From Candidatus Terraquivivens tengchongensis (lineage in GTDB: Archaea > Thermoproteota > Nitrososphaeria_A > Caldarchaeales > Wolframiiraptoraceae), in contig JALNJK010000003.1 of assembly GCA_023268355.1 (NCBI GenBank), positions 124,001 through 188,000 on the forward strand: a stretch of 64,000 nucleotides of DNA, given 5' to 3'. Position numbers and translations under genes: made by a program. Positions 25,660-34,190 of this stretch are shown one piece after another; position 1 is the first letter of the stretch; each line of letters opens with the position of its first letter. A model generated the notes under the pieces. The model saw only the letters and a program-made list of their open reading frames with translations, was not told where the DNA came from and did no database searches.

Positions 25660-26667
25660 ATGAGGAAAGTGCGCGCCCTATTACTTTTAGTGGTTCTACT
25701 CCTGATAATGCCGATATTGACGGTTAGCTCACAGCCTACGCCGGGCGGGTCCTTCGAGAGCGCAGGCGAGGTACACCTGGACGTCGGAAAGACTGTGCTG
25801 TTCAACAGTACCCTATCGCAGTTAGAGGACCATTACTATAAGTTATCTGGTGTGGGTGCTGGATACGAGCTTGTCCTAAACATAACCATGCACTCCAAAG
25901 AGGGAGGGATGACGATGGTATCGCTCTTTACCGAGAAGAAGGCAAAAGTATTTGATGATAAGTTCGTCTTAAGGAGCGGAGAGTTAAGGACCATATCGTT
26001 AAGATGGTTGACAGAGAAGGGAGGCGACTTCTACCTCAAGATAAGCGCAGTCGGAGGAATCTATGAGTACAACGTTTCGGCAACGCTCTTGGACAGGAGG
26101 GATGCAGGGAAGAAGGAGGCCGGCTCGAGCATAGAGGAAGCAACCTACGTAGGCCTAGCCTCCTACGGTGCTGAGCTTTCGTTCCCGGGCTACCTCGCAC
26201 AATCGGGTGCTGGTGATGACTTCGTGGATTTCTACGTCTTTGACACGATGTTAAGGAATATGGAGGCTGTCAGGATTAACGTTCTACCATCCGCTGACAT
26301 GTCCTTGGAGGCATCCCTTCACCTTCCTGACGGCTTCACGGTCGCACGGAATAGCTCCACATCTCCTGGCAAGGGCTTCACGTTAACGCTCAAAGGAGAT
26401 ATTGCAGGCAACAAGAGCTTCTACCTAAAGGTTTCGAACTTTGACGGTCATGGTGGTGGCGGAAGATATTCTATAAACATCAACGTCTTCAACTTAACAA
26501 CGACGACGGAAGAACCAAAGGTGCCGATAAACCTAGTGGATAGGGAGCTGGCAAGGCAGCTGATAATAATCTCGGTGGGTGTCATAGCGGGTATGACGGT
26601 CGTGGCCTTAGTCCTAAGAAGGAGGACTACCTCGGCCGAAGGTTGGTACGGAGAATACGGGTACTAA
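25660..26667 (+). CDS. Secreted, membrane-anchored exoprotein (putative S-layer partner)
   Basis: A 335-aa protein with a signal peptide (RKVRALLLLVVLLLIMPILTVSSQ), a beta-rich ectodomain of about 280 residues, a threonine-rich spacer (NLTTTTEEP) and one C-terminal membrane helix (IIISVGVIAGMTVVALVL) with a short tail. The ectodomain has two repeats resembling pre-peptidase C-terminal (PPC) domains, for example YKLSGVGAGYELVLNITMHS. ATG 25660 is favoured because GTGATG lies just upstream, the same SD pattern as the giant gene. Its place behind that gene suggests a stalk or partner, as SlaB is for SlaA; that is inference. Confidence 0.78.
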   Translation: MRKVRALLLLVVLLLIMPILTVSSQPTPGGSFESAGEVHLDVGKTVLFNSTLSQLEDHYYKLSGVGAGYELVLNITMHSKEGGMTMVSLFTEKKAKVFDDKFVLRSGELRTISLRWLTEKGGDFYLKISAVGGIYEYNVSATLLDRRDAGKKEAGSSIEEATYVGLASYGAELSFPGYLAQSGAGDDFVDFYVFDTMLRNMEAVRINVLPSADMSLEASLHLPDGFTVARNSSTSPGKGFTLTLKGDIAGNKSFYLKVSNFDGHGGGGRYSININVFNLTTTTEEPKVPINLVDRELARQLIIISVGVIAGMTVVALVLRRRTTSAEGWYGEYGY

Positions 26668-26717
26668 TCGGCGTACCAGAGTCGTAGTAGACGAGCGGCC
26701 TATACTACCAACAAATT

Positions 26718-26758
26718 AGTTCAGCATCTGTGGAAAAATTTTTCCATGGTGCTGAACT
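26718..26758 (+). terminator. Long hairpin after the exoprotein gene
   Basis: GTTCAGCA pairs with TGCTGAAC, and inside it CTGTGGAAAAA pairs with TTTTTCCATGG with two G-U pairs and one bulged T. This gives about 19 bp of stem with almost no loop, followed by TTTTA. Likely a terminator or RNA-stabilising end. Confidence 0.55.
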
Positions 26759-26859
26759 TTTACCGGGAGAGGCTTAGTACCGGGTTGTGGGGTTTTAACG
26801 CTTTTTAAGCGGTCTAATCACGACGATAATAACCATCAAAAATTTTAGGCGACTGATGC

Positions 26860-28338
26860 TTGGGCAGGGCCATAAGGCTGCGCTACACAGGTCTTATAGC
26901 CTTCTTAGCACGCATCGGTAGTATATTTACTGGACTCGCATTTACGGTCCTGGTTACTAGGAACCTTTCCGTCTCAGAATTTGGGCTCTGGCAGTACATA
27001 TCGATTCTGTGTAGCTATCTTCTGTTTCCCAACGCTCTGATAAACTACTGGTCGACACGCTTTACGGCGAGGGGCTACAATGTTGGAAAGACGCATGTAT
27101 GCTTATCGGCGTCCTTCTCCTTTGCCGCACTCGTTGCATTCTTGGCGATGTCTGTCTGGGGCTCAAGGGACCTAACGGCCGACGTCAGTGTATTCTTCTT
27201 GGCAAGTCTAACCATACCTTTCCTTTACCTATCCCAAGCCCTAGAAGCTTTGGCTTATGGTCACCGTCCCGAGCTGCCGCAGTACGGCTTCGTAGTGTTT
27301 GAGGTATCGAAGATAGCTCTCGGAATCGTCTTCGTGTTGCTACTGAGGATGGGTTTTTACGGTGTTTTAACCTCCGTGATACTGGCCTATGCCGTCCAAG
27401 CGGCGTTCCTGGCGATCACGCAGTTAAGTTTTCTAAGGGGCAGTCTTGATTGGAACGTTGCGGCCCAATGGATAAAGTCGAGCTGGCTCCCGGCTTACGG
27501 TCTTCTGCCGGGAACGTTGCTGAGCTTTGATACACTATTGGTCACTGTGCTGAGTAACTCCACGGAGCCGATAGCCTACTGGAGGGCTGCCCAGGTCATA
27601 TTCGGCATGGTGAGTTACTCAGCGTTCCTAGCATCGGCCCTCTACCCTAAACTACTCTCTGGCGGCGGAAGTAGGGACGTAGAGACCGTACTGAAGCTGG
27701 TCTTGATGTTCGCAGTTCCTATGGTAGTCGGAGCATTCGTCCTAGCGAAACCGTTGCTGGCAATCCTAAAGGCCGAGTATGTCGTAGCATCCGATATAGT
27801 AAGGGTTGGAGTGTTTGTCGCATTAATTTCGGCGACCGCGAACGTCTTCAGTGGTGCGATAGCGGGTCTTGAAAGCGTAGACAAAGAGGGTCAGCTTTCG
27901 TTCCGTAAACTCATGAAAAGCAAACTCTTTCTCATACCTTCTATAAACATGGTTGCTTCCTCAGCATACTTAGCATCACTCTTCATCATAACGCGGCTTA
28001 TTTTATCTTATGACGCAGAGAACGCTTACATCATGATACCTTTTTATGCGAACATAGGTCTGCTCATCGTTAACGCGCTTACGCTCCTATATCTCTATGC
28101 CATTCTGAAAAAGATCCTTAAGTTCTCATTCCCAGCGCTAAGCCTTCTAAAGTACACTGTCGCAGCCATGCCTATGATAGTCGTATTCTTTCTATACCCA
28201 CCCGTCGGCTCACTTAAAACGATTGCCGAAGCTCTGGTGGGTGGTTGTATCTACTTTTCTCTGCTGTTATTGATAGACAAGGAAGCGAGGGAATTGCTTG
28301 CGGCCGGTATCAGGTATGTTGGGAACAGGTTCTCTTAA
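26860..28338 (+). CDS. Polysaccharide/lipid-linked oligosaccharide flippase (Wzx/MATE-like)
   Basis: A 492-aa protein with about 12-14 membrane helices. The N-terminus LAFTVLVTRNLSVSEFGLWQY matches the pattern of Wzx/RfbX-type flippases (rNLs..eFGlw), which turn lipid-linked sugars to the outer face for surface protein glycosylation. Polar, charged residues are scattered through the first helices. The start is TTG 26860. It follows two secreted glycoprotein candidates, so a role in decorating them is plausible. Confidence 0.85.
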   Translation: MGRAIRLRYTGLIAFLARIGSIFTGLAFTVLVTRNLSVSEFGLWQYISILCSYLLFPNALINYWSTRFTARGYNVGKTHVCLSASFSFAALVAFLAMSVWGSRDLTADVSVFFLASLTIPFLYLSQALEALAYGHRPELPQYGFVVFEVSKIALGIVFVLLLRMGFYGVLTSVILAYAVQAAFLAITQLSFLRGSLDWNVAAQWIKSSWLPAYGLLPGTLLSFDTLLVTVLSNSTEPIAYWRAAQVIFGMVSYSAFLASALYPKLLSGGGSRDVETVLKLVLMFAVPMVVGAFVLAKPLLAILKAEYVVASDIVRVGVFVALISATANVFSGAIAGLESVDKEGQLSFRKLMKSKLFLIPSINMVASSAYLASLFIITRLILSYDAENAYIMIPFYANIGLLIVNALTLLYLYAILKKILKFSFPALSLLKYTVAAMPMIVVFFLYPPVGSLKTIAEALVGGCIYFSLLLLIDKEARELLAAGIRYVGNRFS

Positions 28339-28352
28339 AAAAATGGCACTCG

Positions 28353-28667
28353 CTAATCTTTTCGAATCAAGACCTGTCTGCCCTCTACTATGGCCCTTAC
28401 GAGTTTCTCTCTGCCGCTCTGAACTAGCCTCCAGATAGTATTCCTGGATACGCGCATCCTTTCACCGGCTTCATCCATAGTTAATTTGTCTAGGTCTACG
28501 AGCTTTAGTGCCTCAACCTCTGCGATATCTAAGTATATCGGTTCATTGCTACCTTTTGGTGAAGGCTCTATCCTTTCGACAAGAGGTATAGTCGAGATGA
28601 CGACTGGTTTTGGACATCTGCCGACTCCGCCGTACCTTTGCCTTCTGCACCAACGGTATCCGTGCAC
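28353..28667 (-). CDS. UPF0251 (DUF134) family helix-turn-helix regulator
   Basis: A 104-aa protein with the UPF0251 layout: a basic, Cys-containing N-terminus (RWCRRQRYGGVGRCPKP), the EVEALKLVDLDKLTMDEAGE segment and a helix-turn-helix GERMRVSRNTIWRLVQSGREK. The family is often found beside NifX-like or DUF5320 genes. The start is GTG 28667, virtually at the predicted transcript start. It is divergent from the DUF5320/NifX pair and probably controls both directions through the operator pair. Confidence 0.88.
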   Translation of the reverse strand: MHGYRWCRRQRYGGVGRCPKPVVISTIPLVERIEPSPKGSNEPIYLDIAEVEALKLVDLDKLTMDEAGERMRVSRNTIWRLVQSGREKLVRAIVEGRQVLIRKD

Positions 28668-28674
28668 GTTTTTA

Positions 28675-28717
28675 TGTGATATTTCACAAAATTTAAATAT
28701 TTCTGTGAAATATCACA
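28675..28717. promoter_or_regulatory. Paired operator sites flanking a bidirectional TATA box
   Basis: TGTGATATTTCACA (28675-28688) and its exact reverse complement (28704-28717) lie on either side of the TATA-like aaatttaaatattt. Each site itself has TGTGA/TCACA ends. Centre-to-centre distance is 29 bp. The layout fits autoregulation by the UPF0251 protein. Confidence 0.75.
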
Positions 28718-28735
28718 ATATGGAGGTGATTGGGG

Positions 28736-28966
28736 GTGTATGGGGGTTGGCATTACAGGTATTGGCCTAAAGGTTGGTGGTGTCCAAGACATCCATGGCC
28801 GCCTGCTTGGGCTAGAGCATACGCTCCATGGTGGTACGGGTATCCGGCAGACCCAAGTGAGGAATTAAAGTTCCTAGAGGATACGAAGAGAGAACTGGAG
28901 AGACAAATATCGGAGATCAACAGGAAGATAGAGGAACTGAAGAAATCTCTCGAAGAAAAGAAGTGA
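28736..28966 (+). CDS. DUF5320-like small protein with aromatic N-terminus and coiled coil
   Basis: A 76-aa protein. The first 38 residues are rich in Trp, Tyr, Pro and Gly (YGGWHYRYWPKGWWCPRHPW). They are followed by a charged coiled coil (EELKFLEDTKRELERQISEI and onward) ending in EEKK. This two-part layout is typical of DUF5320 proteins linked with NifX-like genes. GTG 28736 follows a GGAGGTGAT Shine-Dalgarno by 5 nt; TTG 28730 lies inside that motif and is unlikely. Its stop overlaps the next frame. Function unknown; a metal-cluster carrier partner is possible. Confidence 0.78.
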   Translation: MYGGWHYRYWPKGWWCPRHPWPPAWARAYAPWWYGYPADPSEELKFLEDTKRELERQISEINRKIEELKKSLEEKK

Positions 28967-28971
28967 AAGAG

Positions 28972-29304
28972 ATGAGGGTTGCAGTAGCCACCGTCAGAGA
29001 TAAAGGTCTAGAAGATGTTGTTTCCCCTCACTTTGGACACACGAAGTCGTTTACGATAATTGAGATAGAAGACGGTAAGGTCAAAACGTTTGAGGTCATA
29101 AGTAACCCAGCAGAAGCTCTAACGCATAAAAGAGGACTAACGGTCGCAAAAACATTAGCGAACAAAAACGTGGATGCAGTAATATTGAGCGAGATGGGTC
29201 CAGGAGCATCAGCCGCGTTACAGCAATTTGGAATAAAAACATTGATAGTTAGGCCGGGCCAGAAGGTCAAGGACGCACTAAGAGAGCTGGGCCTAATAAC
29301 CTGA
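28972..29304 (+). CDS. NifX/NifB-type iron-molybdenum cluster-binding protein
   Basis: A 110-aa single-domain member of the dinitrogenase FeMo-cofactor family. RVAVATVRDKGLEDVVSPHFGHTKSF is the characteristic start, and ILSEMGPGASAALQQFGIKT is the conserved second half. These proteins bind or carry metal-sulfur clusters. No nitrogenase gene is seen here, and many such archaeal proteins act outside nitrogen fixation. ATG 28972 lies 5 nt after the upstream stop. Confidence 0.9.
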   Translation: MRVAVATVRDKGLEDVVSPHFGHTKSFTIIEIEDGKVKTFEVISNPAEALTHKRGLTVAKTLANKNVDAVILSEMGPGASAALQQFGIKTLIVRPGQKVKDALRELGLIT

Positions 29305-29363
29305 ATAAGCTACGTGCTAATGATGAAAGACAAAACCGCCGAAAAAAGACCTATATCGTCCCC

Positions 29364-30257
29364 ATGACCTCTAACGACGTCCATGTGAGAATGAGAAAGC
29401 GAAGCCCAATTCGCAAGGTCTTGCTGGTGTCGACCTTTGGAAACGCTGCTATTTGCGGGTTAAAGATCGCCGGTGGCGTGCTGTCTGGGAGCACGGCCCT
29501 ACTCGCTGACGGTAGCGACTCGCTACTCAACGTCGCCAGCGGGGCTATAGCATACACGTTTAAGTCTAAGGCAGAGAAGCCCCCAGACTCTAGGCATCAG
29601 TATGGACACTCGCTTCTCGAAGTCTACGGCTCCTTACTGATACTTATGTTGATGATTTTCACATTTTCATTTATCGCATTCATTGCTATTGACAAACTTA
29701 GACATGGCTTCATAGAACCTATCGACCCAATAGGTGTGCCTTTTGCTATCGCTTCTTTAGTGCTTAACGTGAGTATGAGCACACTTCTCAGACTCTTTGG
29801 ACGGGAGAGCACCATAGCTAGCGTTGAGGCGCGGCATATAAGCCTGGACGTGATAGAGGGTTTGTTGACGCTTTCTGGCGTCTCGTTAGGGGTTTATGTA
29901 TCAGCGTTATATGATGTCGTGGCAACATTCGTATTAATCGTATTGATTGCCTTCTTCGTCGTCCAAACGTTCCGCGAGTTGAGGGCGTCCATAATCGCTG
30001 AAACCCCTCCAGAGGAAGTGATGAAAGCCCTCGAAAATACGCTCGTGGGTGTGGATGGTGTGAGAGGAATTCACAGCCTCCGCATTAGGCAGGCTGGAAA
30101 GAAAATCTTCGCAGATGTGCACCTAGAGGTTGATAGAAATCTAACGGTTGAGGAAGCCCATAGGATTTGCGACGAGGCAGAAAGCAAGCTAAAGCAGAGA
30201 CTTAGCAACGTTGATATCGTGATACACATCGAGCCTGAAAGCGAGGAACAATCGTAG
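29364..30257 (+). CDS. Cation diffusion facilitator (CDF) family metal transporter
   Basis: A 297-aa protein that exports divalent metal (Zn, Fe, Mn or Co) using the proton gradient. Six membrane helices carry the two metal motifs: Asp49/Asp52 in LLADGSDSLLN and His158/Asp162 in EARHISLDVIEG. The C-terminal ferredoxin-like domain (VDGVRGIHSLRIRQAGKKIF and HIEPE) is complete. It is 60 nt after the NifX-type gene and could help metal balance for it, although its own promoter is possible. Confidence 0.93.
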   Translation: MTSNDVHVRMRKRSPIRKVLLVSTFGNAAICGLKIAGGVLSGSTALLADGSDSLLNVASGAIAYTFKSKAEKPPDSRHQYGHSLLEVYGSLLILMLMIFTFSFIAFIAIDKLRHGFIEPIDPIGVPFAIASLVLNVSMSTLLRLFGRESTIASVEARHISLDVIEGLLTLSGVSLGVYVSALYDVVATFVLIVLIAFFVVQTFRELRASIIAETPPEEVMKALENTLVGVDGVRGIHSLRIRQAGKKIFADVHLEVDRNLTVEEAHRICDEAESKLKQRLSNVDIVIHIEPESEEQS

Positions 30258-30285
30258 CCTCTAGATGAGGTTCTATTCTATATAA

Positions 30286-30373
30286 TGGCGCCGGGGGTGG
30301 GATTCGAACCCACGAGGCCCGAAAGGGCCACAGGCTCTCCAGGCCTGCGCCTTACCAGCTAGGCTACCCCGGC
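30286..30373 (-). tRNA. tRNA-Ser (anticodon GGA)
   Basis: Acceptor GCCGGGG/CCCCGGC, anticodon arm CAGGC-CTGGAGA-GCCTG, a long variable arm GGCCC-TTTC-GGGCC and T-arm GTGGG-TTCGAAT-CCCAC. Discriminator base G is followed by an encoded CCA (30286-30288), unlike the other tRNAs in this window. No intron. Confidence 0.97.
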
Positions 30374-30417
30374 ATCAATCCCAACGATTTTGGGTTACAT
30401 GCTTCATTTATTTAGCT

Positions 30418-31635
30418 TCACCTTATCAGGAAAGGTAAAAAGACAATAGAAATGACAAGCATCACAAGCATCGCCGAGATTGCTCCCGTTATGCCTCTGA
30501 TGACAGATTCTGTCAGCCTGCCTCCGGCGAAGGTCCTTAAACTATTCATGAGCACTTGGCCTCCGTCGAGCGGGTAGATTGGAAGTGAGTTGAATATCCC
30601 GACGTTCACGTTTATGAACCAGAGCCAGAAAAGTAGGTTGGCAAGATAGTAATAGCCCGGACCGATTGGGTGCTGGTAAAAGACGTGGAGCGCATCTGAG
30701 AATGGGACGAAATTCTGTGCGCTGCCCATCGTTGGCGGGATGAAGTACAGGATTGGTGACGAATAGGCCAGCCTCCTGTAGTTCTCGAGGATGCTCGTGG
30801 TCCTTAGTTCCACGACGTACACGCCAATCCTCAGACCTTCTTTTGTCTCAACGGGTACCAACTCTACCGTCATGCTATCCTTCCATCCATCTCCTTTCCT
30901 GATCTCTAAGACCAACTTGCCATCGGGAGGCGGATTGTCCAGGGCCTGCTTCAAGGCGTCCACCGTGAGCACCTGCTTGCCGTTCACGGATACTATGACA
31001 TCGCCCTCAGATATCCCTGCTTGCTGGGCCGGCATCCCCTCCTCGACACTTGAAACGTAGAGACCATCCAAAGAAGGTGATAGGCCGGAGACGAGCACGA
31101 GTAATGCGAGAAGGCATGCAACGGCGAAGGCTACGTTCATGCTAGGTCCTGCTGCGAGTACCCTTGCAGACTTTCTCAAGCTCGCACCCTTCAGCTGTTG
31201 CTCGTCAACTTCGACAAAGGCGCCTACGGGAATGCCAAGGAACAACAGCATGCCGCTGGACTTCACCCTAAAGCCTAGCTGGCTTGCCATTATCCCGTGC
31301 GAGAATTCATGGATGATTATCGCCACGACAATTCCTATCCAGCCGTAAACTATCGGCAGGTAAGGGTTTATGCCTGGTATCAAGAGGTAGGCTTGAGCAC
31401 CCATCTGCCTTCCAGCCTCCCTTACTTCCGGCGAGACCAGAATGGCCGATACCGAATTCACTATCAGGAATATTCCTATGGCTGAAGATACTGGAAGGAG
31501 TGCTACCATGACCCAGCCCAGCGGGCTAAGGAATTTTCTCCTAGCTGCCCAAGTGAAGAGCCCAGTAACCCTTCTCGACCTTAGGATTATAAAGGGAATC
31601 TTGAACTCGAAAACCTTACGCCTCTCTTCCGACAA
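30418..31635 (-). CDS. Site-2 protease family (M50) zinc metalloprotease with PDZ domain
   Basis: A 405-aa intramembrane protease. The zinc site is HEFSH (109-113) plus the distal Asp in YPLDGGQVL near residue 350. A PDZ-like domain (about 190-275, with PAQQAGISEGDVIVSVNGK) sits between the helices and probably gates substrate entry. Such proteases release membrane-bound regulators. Four to six membrane helices. It is in line with the SPOUT and archease genes upstream on the same strand, with 18 nt to the nearest stop. Confidence 0.94.
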   Translation of the reverse strand: MSEERRKVFEFKIPFIILRSRRVTGLFTWAARRKFLSPLGWVMVALLPVSSAIGIFLIVNSVSAILVSPEVREAGRQMGAQAYLLIPGINPYLPIVYGWIGIVVAIIIHEFSHGIMASQLGFRVKSSGMLLFLGIPVGAFVEVDEQQLKGASLRKSARVLAAGPSMNVAFAVACLLALLVLVSGLSPSLDGLYVSSVEEGMPAQQAGISEGDVIVSVNGKQVLTVDALKQALDNPPPDGKLVLEIRKGDGWKDSMTVELVPVETKEGLRIGVYVVELRTTSILENYRRLAYSSPILYFIPPTMGSAQNFVPFSDALHVFYQHPIGPGYYYLANLLFWLWFINVNVGIFNSLPIYPLDGGQVLMNSLRTFAGGRLTESVIRGITGAISAMLVMLVISIVFLPFLIR

Positions 31636-31653
31636 ACGCCTTCAGAGGTTAGG

Positions 31654-32529
31654 CTATGGGTGGTTGGATATAAACTGATGTTGGCGTCCGAAAAGAAGCT
31701 CTAGCGCGGAGATGGTCGCGAGCGTCGCACAGACTGCCTCCTCGGTCCTTATTGTCCGTACGCCTTGCTCCGGGACTACGTTAATCACGAAATCGAAGAC
31801 CTCGTCCAAGTTGAAGTTCTGAAGCTTAGCTATGTCGTATAGGCCTCTCTTAGCCGAGCCGAAAGCTATGCAGACGTTCTTAGCCGTCGAAAGCTTCGAG
31901 GACAGTGGTTGAGCCAGCTCGTGGAATGGCTTGCCCAGCCTGGACGTTGCAATCTTAACGTCGTAATGTGCTACCAACTCGTCCAACCTTTCGGGCACTA
32001 TGGCCGTCTTGAAGCCAGCATACACTGGCGACTTCTTCCTGGAGATTAGCTTGAACTCGCCGGATTTTGAGTCCGCAACAACTACGACCTTTGTGCCCTT
32101 CTTTAACGGCTTTTTCACTTTGATAAGCTTCCCTAGGCCCGCATCTACTCTACCGGGCGAGACGACAAGACCCTCCCGATAGTGGAAGATGCCCCCAGAG
32201 TCTGCCTCGGGATGCGTCGGTATGTTCAAGGGCGGAAGCAAACCCGCGTATCTAAGAGAAGGCTTGATCGGAAACAACCTCTTCCTAAGGTACGGTGCGG
32301 TGTTAAGGTAATCCATGACGTCCTTTATGAGCTCCGCGTTCTTGTCGGGCTCAAGGTCCTCGTAATAGATTATCAGGTTGTCAACTCTAAACGTCGCAAG
32401 GAACCTCGCGACAAGACCAATCCTAAAGGTCTTCTCCCTCAGGTGCGGTGTCTCAGCCGTCAAGCTCGACGGAAGTAGGACGTCGAGCCTACACCTCCTT
32501 CTCGGTACCTCTTCAAACCTCGTGGGCAT
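31654..32529 (-). CDS. SPOUT-superfamily RNA methyltransferase (COG2106/MTH1 type)
   Basis: A 291-aa protein of the archaeal-eukaryotic SPOUT family that contains an internal OB-like insert (about 105-165, VKKPLKKGTKVVVVADSKSG). The N-terminal half has KTFRIGLVARFLATFRVDNL, and the knot region includes NVCIAFGSAKRGLYDI and VINVVPEQGVRTIRTEEA. Related proteins methylate rRNA or pseudouridine. The RNA target is not known from the sequence. It sits between archease and the protease. Confidence 0.88.
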   Translation of the reverse strand: MPTRFEEVPRRRCRLDVLLPSSLTAETPHLREKTFRIGLVARFLATFRVDNLIIYYEDLEPDKNAELIKDVMDYLNTAPYLRKRLFPIKPSLRYAGLLPPLNIPTHPEADSGGIFHYREGLVVSPGRVDAGLGKLIKVKKPLKKGTKVVVVADSKSGEFKLISRKKSPVYAGFKTAIVPERLDELVAHYDVKIATSRLGKPFHELAQPLSSKLSTAKNVCIAFGSAKRGLYDIAKLQNFNLDEVFDFVINVVPEQGVRTIRTEEAVCATLATISALELLFGRQHQFISNHP

Positions 32530-32544
32530 ACTGCTTCTCCTTCG

Positions 32545-32976
32545 CTATATGTCCAAGACGAACCTAACCTTCTTCACGTCATCCTCCACGATCTCCATCA
32601 TGGCATACGTGACGGACTTTATGCCTATACCGTGTTTGTGCCTTGACGGGTCAAACTTCTCGCCCTTCGCAGTTGCCCTAATCCTGAATACGTCGTCGGA
32701 CCTCTCTATAGCATGCACCTCGATGTTGGATACCAATAAGCCTTCCAGCTCGAACAGAAGTAGCAGCTGCTCTAACCAGTTGTAAAGAAGCGAATACATG
32801 TCAAAGCCCTCCGCGTAGACATCCCTCTCCACCTCGGGCTTAACGTCCTTCGTGTCCGATATGACGTCAAACAATGCCAGCCCAGCCTCTTTGAAGGCTT
32901 CTTCCATAGTCTGTCCGTACGCCTCCACGTAAACATCGGACATGTGGTCCAAGAACCTTCTGCCGCTCCCGCCCAA
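32545..32976 (-). CDS. Archease, RNA ligase RtcB cofactor
   Basis: A 143-aa protein that helps RtcB form its guanylate intermediate during tRNA splicing. Conserved features are RFLDHMSDVYVEAYG at the start, the acidic VISDTKDVKPEVERDV region, and the closing IGIKSVTYAMMEI. Metal-binding acidic residues are present. It is relevant here because at least two tRNAs in the window contain introns. RtcB itself is not in the window. Confidence 0.93.
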   Translation of the reverse strand: MGGSGRRFLDHMSDVYVEAYGQTMEEAFKEAGLALFDVISDTKDVKPEVERDVYAEGFDMYSLLYNWLEQLLLLFELEGLLVSNIEVHAIERSDDVFRIRATAKGEKFDPSRHKHGIGIKSVTYAMMEIVEDDVKKVRFVLDI

Positions 32977-33096
32977 TCCTGACCACCAACGCCACGAGTT
33001 TATATCGGCAGAGCGGATTTAAGGTTGCACCAGGATTCCTTGCCATCGAATTAGGGTTTTTATATCCCTTGACGCATACCTTAATCACGTAATCGC

Positions 33097-34062
33097 ATGA
33101 GCGGAGGAATATACGACACAATAATCGTAGGTGGAAGCGTTGCGGGACTGAGTGCTGCGCTCTATGCAGCAAGACAGGGCCTGAAGGTCTTGGTCGTGAC
33201 AAAGGACATAGGAGGGCAGCTGGCCCTTGCCCCGCAAATCGAGAACTATCCCGGGATAAAGGCTGTAGCCGGTCTGGAGTTGGCCCAATCAATAAAAGAG
33301 CAGGTGGAGGAGTTTGGAGCGGAGTTCGTTTATGACGAGGCCGTCGGTATATCCCAACTAAACAATACTTTCCGTATCTCAACGAAGGTTAGCGGAGATT
33401 ATGAGGCCCTCACGATCATATTGGCATTCGGGAAGACACCAAGGTCGCTCGACGTTCCAGGGGAGGATAGGCTCGTTGGTAGGGGTGTGTCTTACTGCGC
33501 GATATGTGACGCTCCTTTGTTCAGAGGCAAAAAGGTTGCGGTCGTCGGCTGGGGCGACCATGCTTTCAAAGCCGTGAAGCTTTTACGAGCTTACGGTAAC
33601 AAGGTTTACATAATCCATAGGGGCGAGGCAAAGCTCACAGACGAGGAGTTGATAAAGGATTCTAGCGAGATGAACGTGATCTACATGCCGAATAGTGTAG
33701 TTTTGGAGATAAAGGGTGACACAAAGGTTAGGTCGATAAGGCTGAAAAACATTAAGACAAATGAAGAAAGCGAGCTAGAGGTTGATGGCGTATTTGTTGA
33801 GATGGGCTACACGGCAAAAACGGATTGGGTGAAGGGATTCGTCCAGCTGAACGAGAACGGTGAGATAATCACGGACAAGCTTGGGATGACGAGCAGGCCA
33901 GGAGTCTTTGCGGCGGGTGACGTTACCGATATGCTCTATAAACAGGCGGTGATATCGGCCGCCCAGGGTGCCATCGCAGCTCTTTCAGCTTACAACTACA
34001 TACAACAGCTAAGGGGACGTCCTCTGAGAAAGTCAGACTGGGGCAAGTTAATAGAGAAGTAA
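33097..34062 (+). CDS. trxB: Thioredoxin reductase-like flavoprotein
   Basis: A 321-aa NAD(P)H:disulfide oxidoreductase. The FAD-binding motif IIVGGSVAGLSAALYAARQG is at the N-terminus. The redox pair is Cys134-Ala-Ile-Cys137 and the second FAD motif is TSRPGVFAAGDVTD. The NADPH-binding motif reads VVGWGDHAFKA, with Trp replacing the usual middle glycine and no Ser, so cofactor preference may be changed. No thioredoxin gene is beside it. Confidence 0.93.
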   Translation: MSGGIYDTIIVGGSVAGLSAALYAARQGLKVLVVTKDIGGQLALAPQIENYPGIKAVAGLELAQSIKEQVEEFGAEFVYDEAVGISQLNNTFRISTKVSGDYEALTIILAFGKTPRSLDVPGEDRLVGRGVSYCAICDAPLFRGKKVAVVGWGDHAFKAVKLLRAYGNKVYIIHRGEAKLTDEELIKDSSEMNVIYMPNSVVLEIKGDTKVRSIRLKNIKTNEESELEVDGVFVEMGYTAKTDWVKGFVQLNENGEIITDKLGMTSRPGVFAAGDVTDMLYKQAVISAAQGAIAALSAYNYIQQLRGRPLRKSDWGKLIEK

Positions 34063-34190
34063 CATGAAGCATGTCCCTGTCTTGCCTCTCAAAAGATGTA
34101 ATGATTATTGAAAAAGCCTCGACTGTAAAAAAATATTAAACTCAATGCTAGCGATAACCTGACTTTTGCACGTCTGGTATTGTTGGAATG

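Noticed and set aside
28972-29304. NifX-type gene as evidence for nitrogen fixation
   Set aside because: No nitrogenase or other nif genes are nearby, and such single-domain proteins are widespread in non-fixing archaea.
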